Shown here: piece after piece, positions 49,293 through 62,689 of the stretch
Layout: each line of letters begins with the position of its first letter
How positions within the stretch are numbered: position 1 is the stretch's first letter
From: Apostichopus japonicus
Lineage: Eukaryota; Echinodermata; Holothuroidea; Aspidochirotida; Stichopodidae
Direction of reading: 5' to 3'
Assembly: GCF_037975245.1 (NCBI RefSeq)
Contig: NC_092569.1
Span: 35,192,668-35,256,667 of the forward strand
DNA: 64,000 nt
Position numbers and translations under genes: made by a program
Notes under the pieces: generated by a model
What the model was told of the DNA's origin: nothing
Databases searched by the model: none
Seen by the model: only the letters and a program-made list of their open reading frames with translations

Positions 49293-49854
49293 AATTTTTC
49301 AGCGTCTTCATACAAAGCTCTTTTTCTCTGGAATTTCCAGAGCAAGAAAATATCATATAGACCAACAAAAGTTACTATTTTTTATTCGAGAATTTTATCT
49401 CATTCTCTGACTTTTTCACCGATTTATGTCCAAATCGGACCGAAAAACGATTGAATCTGACCGTTTTTGCACACGCTCCGAAACTTGTTTGTAGGGAACT
49501 TTTGCCAACGTTTTCCTGCTCATTTGTTAATTATTATTCGATGTCTATGATTTATTATGGGCACGTGACATATTACTTCTCAGCGATTGGTTTGTTATCT
49601 GCAGTTCTACGTTTTATGAAAGAGAATAGAATAAGATTGTCTTGTAACAGTGGTATCGTCTAAGATAGGGTCTTATTTATTATATTTTTTATTAGCATTT
49701 AAACTTCCATTTTTTTTACAGGTAGGTATGAATAAAAATTTTACTAGCGGTAAATGACATTTTATGGCTCTTATTTGCTAAATTTGATGTTTAAATGATT
49801 TTTCTTTCTTAAAACAACACTGAGCTACCGCCCCTACTTTTAGTAAAAAGGTCC
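49293..49854. other. Unique 562-bp spacer at the palindrome centre
   Basis: Lies between the inner arm ends, CATCAAAAAC (ending 49292) and GTTTTTGATG (from 49855). It is AT-rich, is not self-complementary at large scale and has no recognised gene. Two frames (49233-49454 and 49451-49663, overlapping by 4 nt) lie across it but lack recognisable domains. Confidence 0.85.
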
Positions 49855-51325
49855 GTTTTTGATGATTAAGCCCCGCCTCCATGTCTGATTTATAGCAGAT
49901 TGGCTATGACTCATGGACAGCTACATGTTAGATATACGAAAATGGCTACACTCGCGACCAATTTTCTGTACTGTGGTTAGGTACGCAAGGTGTTGTGTAT
50001 TGCATGCTAAATGCATATACACATTGTGTACTTTTGAATTTTGCGTAGTGCATTTAATTAATATTAGGCCTTCGTTTTTGTAACAAACATTTAAGGATAG
50101 TACTGGGGTTCAGGTAGCTTTTCAGAGCAAGGGCCATGATAAGTTTGTTTGATTGCCCTTCATGTATTTTTGTATAATCACGTTTACACATCGTTGTACT
50201 TCTGAAGGCTACTTAGGCCTAATGCATTTAAAAAATATATATAGGCCTAGCCTAGGCCTATTACTATTATTAGGCTTTCAGTGATAGCCACATTAACATT
50301 GTACTGGTGTTCAGACAGCTTTTCCTAGGAAGGACCAGAGTAAGTTTGTTTGATGGGTACGTATAAAAGAGGATCCGGCTATAGCATCACAACTTTTATA
50401 AGACTATAAAAATTGTATAAGGTTATGTTTTATTTTTAGAATATAAGATGTATTAGGTTATAAGAACTATGTTTAGCTTTCTTTTGAACCTGTGATGTTT
50501 GACAAAAAATGTACAAAGAATTAAAATAAAATAAAACGGAGAGGAACTGAGGTGGCTATTAGGGGAGGAGGAGGCCACCCATCACTTTCAAATAAAAACT
50601 TGTTATCTTCTTTTACATTATTTTTTCCGAGTCATAAATCCATGAAATCTTCATGTCAGAAAAACTGAGATGGAAAAACGTGGGTTGTTTTGATACTTGG
50701 AAGTGGACACAGTTTTGATGGTAGTCACCACTACAGTCTACAGTAACATACATGGGTCAATAGGCCTAGCTCTCAAGGCGGGCGTCAAGAATATGGTCGA
50801 GCTCGCCTCTTCTAATTTGGCCGTTGTCAATGACATCAAACTATATGACCAAAAAGTCCAACAGAGTGTGACCCAAGATGAAGGATACCACAGTTCTTAG
50901 GTATTCTATGACATTACTAAACCTTGCAACGTCGTTCTTTCGACAAACAGGCAATGAGCGTTAAGGGCAACACTAGCAGGATAAAGTGTAACCTGCAGAG
51001 ACTATTCGTGGCAAAGTAGCTTAAATGCAAGTTATATATTTGTTGTACCATGATTGATATTGATAATTGTAGAGACAGAGCAAAGATTTGAAATTAGGAA
51101 TCCAAATTAAAACTTCCAGTATTGAGATACTGCGTCACTGATGCTCTTGTTCCTTTTTTCAAACATTGTTAGCATTTTACCTTGTGGTACAGTAATTGTG
51201 GATGTGTTCTTTCTTTTTGTTATAGATTGAATAAAATTTAAGACGGTTCTTCAGGGTTCATCTCGGTTGACCGCTTTATACAATAACAGGATTTCCAGAC
51301 TGTAGTAGTCCTTCTTTTCATTGCG

Positions 51326-51407
<82 letters not shown>

Positions 51408-52087
51408 CTACATCCCTAAATAAATCATCTGATACTAGCCATGTCAACTAATGACAATGTATTCTGTGGTTGCACATGGTGTTGTTAATCTCATGTACAT
51501 AGTCAACTTAAAATAACGCAATGTTGAAAACAGAGGTACTATCGCTAAATTTGGGAGATTTTAAATTTTGTTGTGGAAAATTAATAATTATGAATCACAA
51601 ATGATTTCGAGTTAGATAGTCATAGTTAAATGTGTGTAGTATGAAGCTTCGGTGGGCGCGAAGGGGTGGGGGTGGCACTCACATCTATAAATCTTCAAGT
51701 TTGCTCCTGTTTGGTCCCTGGATTGATATGTCAGTCATAGATAAATTTTAACAAAAGTCAACATCTGACAAGTGATTGGACTTAAATTAAGGAAGACTTT
51801 ATTTAATTTATTTAACATTCGGATGTTACTTAGAGCCGTATCATGGTTAATTGAAACTTAAGCCCAAACGGAAACATTCTTTAACTTTTCACTTTTCGCG
51901 TTCCATACACAGTTGAGGAACATCGAGAAACATTATGTATCGTCCAAATGTCACACAGTGATGCTTTGAGGTGCGTTATACCAGGGCCTTTTAAAGAAAT
52001 TTTAGTGGGTGGGCCATTTCCTAAAAGGAACCATCATGGCACTATCTGAGCGCCACCATCGGTTGGCGAGAGTGTAGCAAGAACGTT
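49855..52087. other. Inner part of right arm; long TA tract, no recognised gene
   Basis: Mirror of 47102-49292. The TA tract at about 51332-51405 is more than twice the length of its partner. The hairpin motif appears at 52051-52068 as CGCCACCATCGGTTGGCG. Confidence 0.5.
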
Positions 52088-52667
52088 TTATGGAACGCGA
52101 AAAGGGAAAACTTATTTCGTTGTCTAAACTTAAGTTGTTGCCATCGGCGCTGCTCAACAATTGCTCAACCACGTGATGTAAAAAAAAAGAAAATATAGCT
52201 CTTCTCAAACTAAATTCAATTTGCGCTGTATATTCTTACTATACGCACGTCGTTAATTAGGATATGTGGGTAGTTATCTGTTTAGACTTATTTTCATTGT
52301 TGAATGTATTAGTAGCAGTAGTAAGAGTTCAAATATGGCTCCAGGTGTAACCAGGGAGTTTTATGGAACTCCCTGGTGTAACAGAAGTAAGCATAGTAGT
52401 AGTAGTGGTAGCAGCCTACATATCATGCATTCTCCTGCGCTGGTGATGTTTGTTTAATTTCGTACGAAACGCCTATTATTTACATTACGTGGTTGAGCAA
52501 TTGTTGAACAGCGCGGATGACGACGACGTAAGTTTAGACAACGGAAGTTTAGACATCAACGTGAGTTTGAGCAACAGCATATTAAAACAGCAGCAACAAC
52601 TTTAGTTTCAACAACAACAAACTAAGACTATAGACAACGAAATAAGTTTACCCTTTTGTGTCCATAA
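52088..52667. mobile_element. Foldback-type element (right arm)
   Basis: Mirror copy of 46522-47101, same inverted ends and same position inside a hairpin-motif repeat. Confidence 0.6.
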
Positions 52668-53029
52668 TGTTCTGCCAAATATGCCTCCCAGGTTGCCGGA
52701 AATGGCACTTCCCAGGCCTTGTCAGTTTCATCTAAGCATTTTGAGATCTCATGTTTTAAAAATTTACACTTCAGAAAAGGTTAATGGGAAAAATCGTATT
52801 CGGTAAATCACCTTGTAGAAGAAAAATTAAAGCTTTGCGTTACTTTGTAAAACTCTCTGTTATTCATTGTTCTACATAGGTAAGTGAAGAGATAAAAGCA
52901 CGCTATATGGCATTCTGATGGTAGCCGTAGCCTATATATGCTGAGGGGAATCAATCGGGGAATTTAGGTGTAAATTAATTGTTAGATTTGTGTTATCATT
53001 ATTTGTTTTATTGCCAAAAAGGGACCTAC

Positions 53030-53467
53030 GAGGGAGGGAGGGAGGGAGGGAGGGAGGGAGGGAGGGAGGGAGGGAGGGAGGGAGGGAGGGAGGGAGGGAG
53101 GGAGGGAGGGAGGGAGGGAGGGAGGGAGGGAGGGAGGGAGGGAGGGAGGGAGGGAGGGAGGGAGGGAGGGAGGGAGGGAGGGAGGGAGGGAGGGAGGGAG
53201 GGAGGGAGGGAGGGAGGGAGGGAGGGAGGGAGGGAGGGAGGGAGGGAGGGAGGGAGGGAGGGAGGGAGGGAGGGAGGGAGGGAGGGAGGGAGGGAGGGAG
53301 GGAGGGAGGGAGGGAGGGAGGGAGGGAGGGAGGGAGGGAGGGAGGGAGGGAGGGAGGGAGGGAGGGAGGGAGGGAGGGAGGGAGGGAGGGAGGGAGGGAG
53401 GGAGGGAGGGAGGGAGGGAGGGAGGGAGGGAGGGAGGGAGGGAGGGAGGGAGGGAGGGAGGGAGGGA
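53030..53467. repeat. (GGGA)n microsatellite, 438 bp (right arm)
   Basis: Reverse complement of the left-arm (CCCT)n tract, about 109 units instead of about 139. No interruptions are visible. Confidence 0.99.
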
Positions 53468-53688
53468 TCTGGTCGAGCATCTGGTGGTCGAGCAGTTGAG
53501 AATAAAAAAATTAATAACATACTAATCTCATGTAGCACAATGTTTCAGCTCCCTTTGTGGGATACACGAGTCATTATGAGTCTGAATGATACTCCAGCAC
53601 CTACGCGAATCAGTTACCAAACCTGTCCCCACCCTTTAGAGGTGGGGACGTGTCACCCTGTCCCCCTCCCCCTTCTATGATTGACGCC

Positions 53689-54289
53689 TCTTCTTCTTAT
53701 ACATCTAGAAGGAATAGGTCTACAAACTTACACCGTAAATTGACGCAAAGTGCTATAACTTCATTTTATCAGGATCTTTCACAGGTGGTTTGGACTGATG
53801 TTCTAATAGTAAATGATTTTAATTCTACTTAAAACGCATTCATTTGTATCTTCTTGTATGAACGTTATTTCCCTCTTCAAGGATGAAGTAGTCGCTCCAA
53901 AATTAAGAAGAGCTGGTGTATACATGATCACTGTATGTTTTTGTATTCCACCGATGATGACGATATTATGGAATGTATCAAAGATCTTCAAAATGGTAGT
54001 CAAGGACAATTATAATATTCATTGTAAAGTTGTTAAAGCATTTAATTACATTATTGTTCGTCCATTCAGCCATCTTGTGAACAGGTGTTTTAATAGTGGT
54101 ATAATGTGCCTTATGATCTTAAAATTACACGTGCTGTTCTTGGCTACAAAATTAAAGTAGCAGGAAAAGGTGAAAAATAACAATAGGCTAATTCCTGTGT
54201 TGCAAGTCTTTTCCAAGATATTTGAAAAATTAGCATATCATGCATGCTTTAAATTTCTTTCACATTATAGCATAATGTATGAAAACCAA
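53689..54289 (+). pseudogene. Decayed LINE reverse transcriptase fragment (right arm)
   Basis: Plus-strand mirror of 44780-45380 with the same stops and frameshifts. It reads EKLAY where the left arm reads EKLAN, one of the few substitutions between arms. Confidence 0.65.
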
Positions 54290-54744
54290 ATAACCAAAAA
54301 TATTGCCCACTGTGATTTATCCCAATTGTTTGTTTCTTCTAACATTTCAAAACCTCTAAGATATACATCAGCATCTTCATTCTCATGCAGACGAGGCACC
54401 TTCATCAAATTCACACTTTCACCACTTGCCACTGAAGTTGGGTTCACTTGAACTTTGGCCGTTTCGTTCTTTATCTGAAGTTGCTTTAGTTTTACTTCTT
54501 TATCTGCCTCTACTTGAGCCTTGTTCAATTCATGGTCTTGTTTGGACTTTTGTTTTTCTATTTCATGATTTTGTTTTCGCTTTTCTATTTCAATGTGTGC
54601 TTCTACCTTACGCATCTCTAGTAAGTAGATTATATGCATTTCTTTTGGAAGACCTTCAGGTATCCCTGGTGGAAAAGTTTGGTCCTCCCTTTTATCTGTG
54701 GTATTCATTTTCACTTCACTTTTCTCTGATCTTAAATTATACAT
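54265..54744 (-). pseudogene. gag-like fragment (right arm)
   Basis: Identical in translation to the 159-codon frame at 44325-44804. Conservation of the frame carries no evidence of function, since the whole arm is nearly identical. Confidence 0.6.
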
Positions 54745-55599
54745 GATGCACCCTTAAATGGAGAATATGAAACAGCAATTATAAATAAATAACGGTTTAC
54801 AACCTTAATGTATGTGCGATCTCCACCGCAGTTTCAGCGAGAAAGTGTCCAAGAAGAACTCCTCAAAAAAAATCTATAAAAGTGACTCAGCTGTCATAGT
54901 TGGTTGCTGTCTGTATTCTATATTTTTGTTTCTTCTTCTCTGCCACCAAACAATGGCTTCCTCCACCTTGCACCTTGCAAATGCATTTTTATGTAACAGC
55001 TTTTTTCTAAATGGACAACTCTGACTCCATAATTGGGCGTTGAATGATCTACACCGTACAATCAGCTCCACCACTATATGCGGTTGTATGATGTCGTTAC
55101 ATACCTTCGGAATCTTGCTTCTTCAGATGTTTTCTGAAACGATTACCATCCATCCGTTTTGCCCAAGTTTTATGTGTTGTTACCTATATTTTCTGTTAAA
55201 TTAACAAATCGTCTGCATGACTAACACATTAGCTAAAGTTATATCCTTTTGCATCTCATTGACTTTTAGGTGGTAGCGGATTTAACACAATGGTAGTGGG
55301 CAAACACCGAGGCATTTCTTCTTTTAAACCGTTGCCACCATGTAATTACGTAGTTTGGGGTAATAAGTTCAGGACAATGTTATTCGATGCTTTTCTTCTT
55401 TTATTATCGGACACCACAAAATGCCACTGCTTCCTTTCACAATCTCAAAAAAATCCAGCCTTCATCAACAAACTCTGCTACCTTCCAACACTATCACCGC
55501 TATCGTCTCACACAACCTCGGTTCTCAATTTCCTTGTCTCTCGTTAATACCTTCGCTCCTCACCTCACAAAAGCCACAGCCCAGACTAGTTCATTAACA
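54265..55599 (-). mobile_element. Truncated Ty3/gypsy-type LTR and gag (right arm)
   Basis: Mirror of 43470-44804: gag-like frame at 54265-54744 on the minus strand, candidate LTR at about 55341-55599 with the PBS-like CCGTTGCCACCA just below it. Confidence 0.65.
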
Positions 55600-55818
55600 A
55601 TATCTCTTATACAACTCTTCATACCTTGAATTCTATTTTGGATATCTCTAATTCGGATTATTGATATCTCTAAGTCAATTTTGGATATCTCGAATTCTTT
55701 TTTTGATATCTTGAATTAAATTCGAGATATCTTAAATAATGTTTCCTTTTTGATATCTTTCATTAGTCTTGATATCTTTAAATCAATTTGAGATATCTTA
55801 AATAAAATTCAAGATATC
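55600..55818. repeat. Cluster of GATATC motifs (right arm)
   Basis: Mirror of 43251-43469. Confidence 0.8.
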
Positions 55819-56086
55819 GAAATTTACATTAGGCATAGCCTACGTTACGTGAGACCAACACTAAAGTAAGCTGTGCCGAAATTAGGCCTAGGCTAGTATA
55901 CTAAGTAATGGTAACGTTGCCTAAAATACTATTAAAGCTTAACTTTTAAGTTAGCTGCAGAAAGCATTTTAATATTAGGCTACAAGCGCTCCTAACGCTT
56001 ATCAAAGAAAACCTAATTAACTCGCAGTGACTGTAGTATCTCCAGGTCTGATACCGACAAGGCAAGGAGAGGGTGTAGGCCTAGCT
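55819..56086. other. Short repeat-poor gap (right arm; mirror of 42983-43250)
   Basis: About 270 bp with TAGGCCTA-type low complexity and no gene in either arm. Confidence 0.5.
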
Positions 56087-56979
56087 GGGGCCGTGTCATT
56101 CTGTCATCGGTATATTCCGCCATAGAAAATGTACTCTTTCCGCCATAGAAAAAGTGTCATTCCACTGCGTTACCCCGATGGCGGTAAAGCACTTTTGTAG
56201 GCCTATATGCACTGTATATTGCTTCGCTTCACACTATCTAGGCCCACAAAATCGTTCATTTAAAGGGTGTGAAGACTCCCGGAAAAAGAAATATTAATGC
56301 CGTAAATCTAACCTAGTTTCGAATGAGGTGTAGCAGAAGTGTTAGTCACCACCATCGATCCCAATAAATACACACAAAGCTTGCTATTGTCGGTAATTAT
56401 ACACTAGTGTACAGTAAGTACAAAGCCTACAGCTGCGGTCAATACCCACAGCACAGTGTATACGATACAGCGATGGACAAGCTCAGGTCCAGCACAAACA
56501 AAAACATCACTTGCAAGCAACAGAAAGTTAACATTTTCAGACGGCCGCGCGCGGTTTTGGGCGAGTCTCCAATGCCTTTAATTAGACAATTAGAATCGGT
56601 CTTTTTAATAAACAATCAACCTAACTTAATTTGATTTATTCAACGAGCTATTATATATTTGAAGACAGTGTATCGACTCTTATTAACTTACAAATAAAAC
56701 TATTCAATCAACATGTACATCACAAACTTTGTATCTATTCCCCAATGTTGTCTTAACTACAATTCAGTCTATCAAGCGAACCGTCACAATTGAAGACGGT
56801 GTACCTATCCTTCCACGGCGAATCAAAATAGTTTCACCGATACATTCCTGTGTTAAATTCCTTTTTTAAAATGTACCTTTCCGCCATAGGTTTCGAGCTT
56901 TCTGCCATGGCGGAAAGGATCAAAATTTATGGCGGAACGGTATGGAGGTATGTTCCTATGGTGAAATGGCACAGGAACT
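56087..56979. mobile_element. MITE-like element (right arm)
   Basis: Mirror of 42090-42982, with the same inverted GGCGGAA-containing ends and GGCCTAGCT at both edges. Confidence 0.55.
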
Positions 56980-59033
56980 GGCCTAGCTAGAATATATAGG
57001 TTTGCTTCTGCTATGAAATGATGCAATATCAATAGTAAAGTATGTATTTCTTAGTAAAGTTTGTAGTATGTACAGAGCCGTATATTTAGAGAGTTCGGCC
57101 AACTGGCAATTTGTGACGTCATATGTTTACAATGGACGCCATGATAGTTCCTTAACAGTTGCGCGAATTCGTGCAAATGCAGTGCGTCGTACATAACCTA
57201 TGTATAAGAACTATACAGCTAGCCTAGTATTGGTAGGCTAGTAGCGTTTATTTATACGGAAGAAATGCATTTATTGTTGCACAACGTTTGAAGAAAATTT
57301 CAACGTTATTAAAATCATAACTAATTCACTTTCTTTTAACCGTTCGTCACGAAACGAGAGGTTGTCCTTATGATGAAAGTCTACGACCAGGTAAGTGAAA
57401 TAACCATGCGAAATAGCATACAGTACTGTAGTAAGTCAATATGATAGTATTAATAATAATTAACAGGCAGGGTTAAATGCTCATGGCTCTAGTCTAAGTC
57501 TAAGTGAGCTGCATCTCTGTAGGGATACAGTTGTACATTGCAATTGTTGTTACAAATGTGTAGGACTCTGGAGCTTCTCATGCCCACAGGGCCACAGGCA
57601 CTCGTAACGTTACCGTATGTAGGTGTATAGTACACAAACACGGGCCTGTATTTATACTGTAGCCTGTAGGCCTACACCTAGTTAACTTGATGAGTACCTA
57701 GGCCTACTTCATTGTAAGGCAGGGGTTAAGCCTAGGTTTATCACCTCAGGGTTACTATTGATTTTCAGTATCAGTTGTTGGCTGATAAAAATGATAAAGA
57801 AAGTAGACAGGTCATTAATTGAAATTTGAAATCATTTTATTCATAAGATACTGTATCACATATGTACAATAATATTGATTTGATCAGGGAATATGAACAA
57901 TGGTCTACACAAGTTAAATGACACATATTAAAACTGTCAAACAGTAAGGCTATAGTATAACTTTCAAAGTACTTCTCTTACTCTCCAAATATATGAGCTA
58001 CAGATGGCAGGAGTATTGTCAAAATTGCAGTAGGCTATATACCCAAATGTTGTTTATAAATTGAGTTAATAAATAACTGAATTGTTCTTCAATTGCAAAA
58101 TCTTGAAGACTTAAAATTAGCTTTCAGCACACACAAGGTACAGCAAATACACGTACCAGTTTGCAGCACACAGTGCACACCTTATCATATGTATCCAGTT
58201 GGGATATTTTCTCAATTTGACTGCAACAAACCAATTATTTGAGCTTTTTACCAGTCATTCTTTTTCAAGTTGTACAAACAAGACAGGATTGTCATGTCAT
58301 TGATACAGTATTATTAAACCCCTTAGAATCTGACTGCAATGGATGCTGACTGTGGTGATACAGTATGTGTAGTAATATATGGTGTGTAATATTTATGATC
58401 ACTGTAGTAATCAAGTTTGGCCACATTTGTAAGTGGGGTCACTGTTATTCACATACTTTTATGAACAAATTCATGCTAATTTTCAGATCTGCTGGAAAAT
58501 AATTAAGTAAACCCATTGAAATATAATGACATGAAACTTCTTTTGAAGTAAAAAGTTCTTTCCTCTCTAGTTTTTAAAAACCAATCTCAATGTTTTTGTG
58601 TAAAAATCTCCAGAGTTTGGTGACTGCTCTGGATCAGGATGAGAGTTTTGCTTCTTTAGTGTATCTACTGGACAGGGTGATATTATTTCAGAGGGATTTT
58701 TATTTTCTCAAGTGAACAGCATACTGGCTATAAATATATTTGGGTTTAAGATACTATGACAAATGTCCTCCAAGTCTGATTTATTTACTTGATTTTATCA
58801 ACAAGAAGCCTCATTGCCATGCTTTTACTACCTAACTCTGTTCCAGACTTTTAACACTGAATTTTTGTCTTCTTTTCAGCCCTTTACGTTTTACAAAAGA
58901 TGTGGAGACGGATATCAGGTATCTGGAATGCAGTTTCCCTTTGATGTTTTGACACTCTGGGAATTGGGAGGTTGCAGTTGAATCGATAGCCAAGGTCAAC
59001 TGTTTCTAAGAATTACCCATGTTGATGAGGTTA

Positions 59034-59911
59034 TCACTGCTTTACTTCCTGAAGGTCATTCAGCGGTCTTGAGGTATTGGAAAGTCCTTTGATTTGGATG
59101 AACGAGGTTACCATCGGTGTACTCCTTAAACTTGTTAATGTAGCCAAAATGGAAGATGATGGGGAAGTGGATTGAATGTTGTCCAAACAGCTTGAGCAGT
59201 GCTTATCATTTTGCTTCAGTCTAGTTATGCAATAATCACTGAGGTAGTATAGGCTGTTTTCTTCATCTGTGGTCATCGGGTAAGGTGTTTGAGATGAATG
59301 TTCACCTCAGGAATGTCATCTGATACTGGACAGTCTGGTGTTTCAAAACTGAAATCAGTGGGGAAGTTGTTTTCATCGGTTTGATAGTTTTCCAGCATTT
59401 ATGATTTGCAGGGCATACTTGAATTCAGCTGGCGAAGACATTGTCCGGACACTGCTGAATAGATTCTCCAAGCAATCTTGGGTGAAATGTGATGTCAGGA
59501 GGAACCTTTTTTCCCTTGTCATCAGTTCTTCTTGAAGATCCAAAATTGACTCTGTTGACAGAATAATGCCTGTTTGGACTGGCTTCCAAGAACATTTTGT
59601 TCAAATTTTGATGGTCTTGAACATCTTTATATTAGATAAGGTTATGGCTTTGATCTGGTCAGGAGCAAACAAACCTGCATGCTTTTGGTAATAGCTGCCT
59701 TCTCTTTCCTGATTTTCCTTAGTTCTCTCTGGACACAACGCAGACGATACCTTAGAGAACCTTCAGATCTTGATGGTTGATTACATTGACTCTTGTTATT
59801 TTGCTGATTTGGTGTGACTGATGGTGTTGCATTTTCAGTGTCACGATCTTGAATAGAATGCAAGTCAATATAAACACATAAGTTACTGCGATTATTCCTT
59901 TCACTGATCAA
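59034..59911 (-). pseudogene. Decayed P/THAP9-like transposase fragment (right arm)
   Basis: Mirror of 39158-40035, with YYLSD in place of YYLSG and a few other base changes (for example near 59285 and 59375). The same frame breaks are present, so decay preceded the duplication. Confidence 0.65.
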
Positions 59912-60398
59912 TATAGAGTAGCATATTTCTGCAAATCCTTTGAAACAAGTAATTAAATTAACTTACTCAATAAATCATTTTCTTATTATTATATAAAATG
60001 TTAGTGCACAAAGGAATATGATTATTCCCCAGGACTGGAAGTAGGAAAAGATCATTAGACTTGACAATTTGAAAACAAATTAACAGAATTTTTTTCTGCT
60101 AATATAAAATGATTGTATCTGCAAACTTTTATATGCAGCGTGTTATCACCGATCACTTCTGGGTCTAATCATTTGTTTCAATATGATCATTATCCTTCCT
60201 TCCAGTTTCGGTCCCTTTCTTGGTTATTTGTGAGACCAGTTTTGTGCCCGGGACCTTCTGTAAACTTGCAGCTGTATATTATGTTACAAATTTACAGAAA
60301 AGCAAAAGCTTTCATCAGCTGGGTGGCACAAAATATTGTCTCAGTTGCATGAATAGTTATAAGCCTGATTAGTAATGTATTGGCAGCAATATGTTAGA

Positions 60399-60798
60399 AT
60401 TCCACAGATAAATTCAAAATTGGTGTGGAGGGAAACAGGAATGAAATGACAAGATCAGACGCATGAATCACGATGAAGGGATTTGGAAGAAGAATGAATA
60501 GATTGAGGTTAATGATGAAGTGTTTGCTTAATAAGAACTGAAGTGGGTGAGAATTAAGCAGATAAATTTAACAATTGGTGTGGAGGAACACAGGAATAAA
60601 ATGACATGTTCAGAAGCATGAATCATGATGAAGGAATTTGGAAGAAGAATCAAGAGATTGAGGTTAATGATGAAGTGTTTACTTAATAAGAAGCGAGTGA
60701 GAATTAAGCAGATAAATTTAAAACTTGGTGTGGAGGAAAACAGGAATGAAATGACAAAAAAGTACAGATGCATGATGAGGGGATTTGGAAGAAGAATG
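60399..60798. repeat. Minisatellite, about 150-bp unit (right arm)
   Basis: Mirror of 38271-38670, with the same 2.6 units. Confidence 0.8.
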
Positions 60799-62689
60799 AA
60801 AAGATTGAGTAAATGATTGAGTAATTGAGTAAATGATGAAGGGTTGATTTAAGAAGTGAGTACCAAAGCCATGGAGTTGGAACACTGGACTTCCCAGCTC
60901 CAAGCTGTAAATCACCTAATCAAGTGGGAAATCTGGAGGTTAAAAAGACCTATATTTATTAAATATTAATCTTATTGTGTGCAATAATCATGTGTTAAAC
61001 AATAATTAATTAAGTATGATTGCCCTTTTCCAAGGTCAATTAATATATTCCATCAAAATGCAATAAACATGAAATACTTTCCAAGTTTATCATTAAAATG
61101 TAGTTGCATTTCTTCATTTGGTGATGAAGAATAGTTGTGGTAAACTAATACATTTTGTAGCACTGGTGGCACAGAACCTCTCTCAAGTACTCTCCTTCGT
61201 TTGGGATGAGTCCTATGCTGAAATAGTGTGGGGATGGCATCTTTCCTAAGCTTTCACTTGCCTTCACTTAGACACCTTTCAAATTGGCCATATTCAAAGT
61301 CAATAGGGCAGGCTCACAATCACCAAAATGTATCTTCTGAATGGCCAAAGCAGACCTGCCAACCGTATAAACTTTTGAACCTGGGGATTGCAAATTTGAA
61401 ACCAAAACGTAGGAAATTACCTGGTCATACAAGTGAGGAAAGTAAGACATTTTGAAGATACATGCTGATTCCAAACTCTGTATTACAAACTGTCATAATT
61501 GAAGACTTAACTTTGAATTTGAAAGTGAGCTACAAGAGTTGGCACGCACAAGGAGGCCTAGCCAAGTATTGTTGTCTTTTGTAGGATAAGTTAGTTGGAG
61601 ATGGACTGGACTTTTCTAGGCTAAACCCTAACTTTAAGCCTGTAGGCCGAAGGTTAGGCTTAATGGAGTTTTTGAGTGAAACTGTAATGCCTAGCTCATT
61701 TAAAACTATGCTGTATAACTGGCCTATCTCAGGCTAAGCATATATAGCCCTATATATTGTTATACCCTCCGTAATTAGACTATCTGTGGCCAAGGCTAGT
61801 ACTTCTTTTACCCATAGCTCAAGTCGTATTATCGAGTCATGCAGCTAATTGTCTGCATAAAGGAAAGTTAAGCCAAACTCAGTCCTGCTGCAGTCAGACT
61901 TTAGGTCTAGCCTTAGTTGGCTACTAATAATGGTCTCACTCTAACTAAGTTAGACTGAGTGCTTGCATTAGCCTAATTGAACTAAGCTAGACCAGGCTTT
62001 TTAAACTCAGTCTTAGGCCTCGAATTTGCGAGGTATATTTTGCTTGTTCGCTTTGATCTAAAATTGAAGAAAACAGGAATTTCTGGCCTTTTATAACCAA
62101 AACATGACGATCTAGTCTTCGATGATGAGGCCTAGGCTATATGCCTATCCTCGCCTCACACAGCTTTGGTACTAATACTATTCACTTTAGACCGCCAGCC
62201 TGTCCGACCAACTTTTGTTTCCAAATCTTTCGTCTTTGGACGTTGTTGGAAAACCCCTCAAAAAAAGAACTCAAACCTCACTTCGCTGGCTACATCCCCA
62301 GGCCTCACATCCAGACATAGTTGTATATGGGGAGGTTTTTCTGTTTTCTCTAACAAATTAAAATAATTGTTACGCAAGTATTGTACTAGCCTAAGTATGT
62401 ATTGCATCGTTAGTGTTATGTTATCTGCTCATCGCAAAAAGTTTTTGATTTGGAACTATCATGGCGTCCTATGAGGGTGTGTCACCTCTCGACCAATCAA
62501 AATCGGTCCCCCATTAGCCAAACTCTCTCAATATACGGCTCTGAGTATGTAGGCACTTTGCTGCCCTCTATTAGCCACAAGTTAAAATAAGAAGTAAAAT
62601 AATGGACAACGACCACCGAAGCCTTAAATATAGACAAGGCCAATATAATTCCACGTCTACACAGTGATGACGACTGCTGTTTATGATAT

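Larger units (their letters stand above)
57073..62543 (-). mobile_element. P-element-like DNA transposon (right arm)
   Basis: Mirror of 36527-41996, with AGTATGTA at 57065-57072 and 62544-62551 as the target duplication. Because target duplications and flanks are identical in both arms, the insertion came before the inverted duplication, rather than two independent insertions. Confidence 0.8.

Noticed and set aside
52932-53680. The same low-complexity frames in the right arm
   Set aside because: Mirror image of the left-arm microsatellite.
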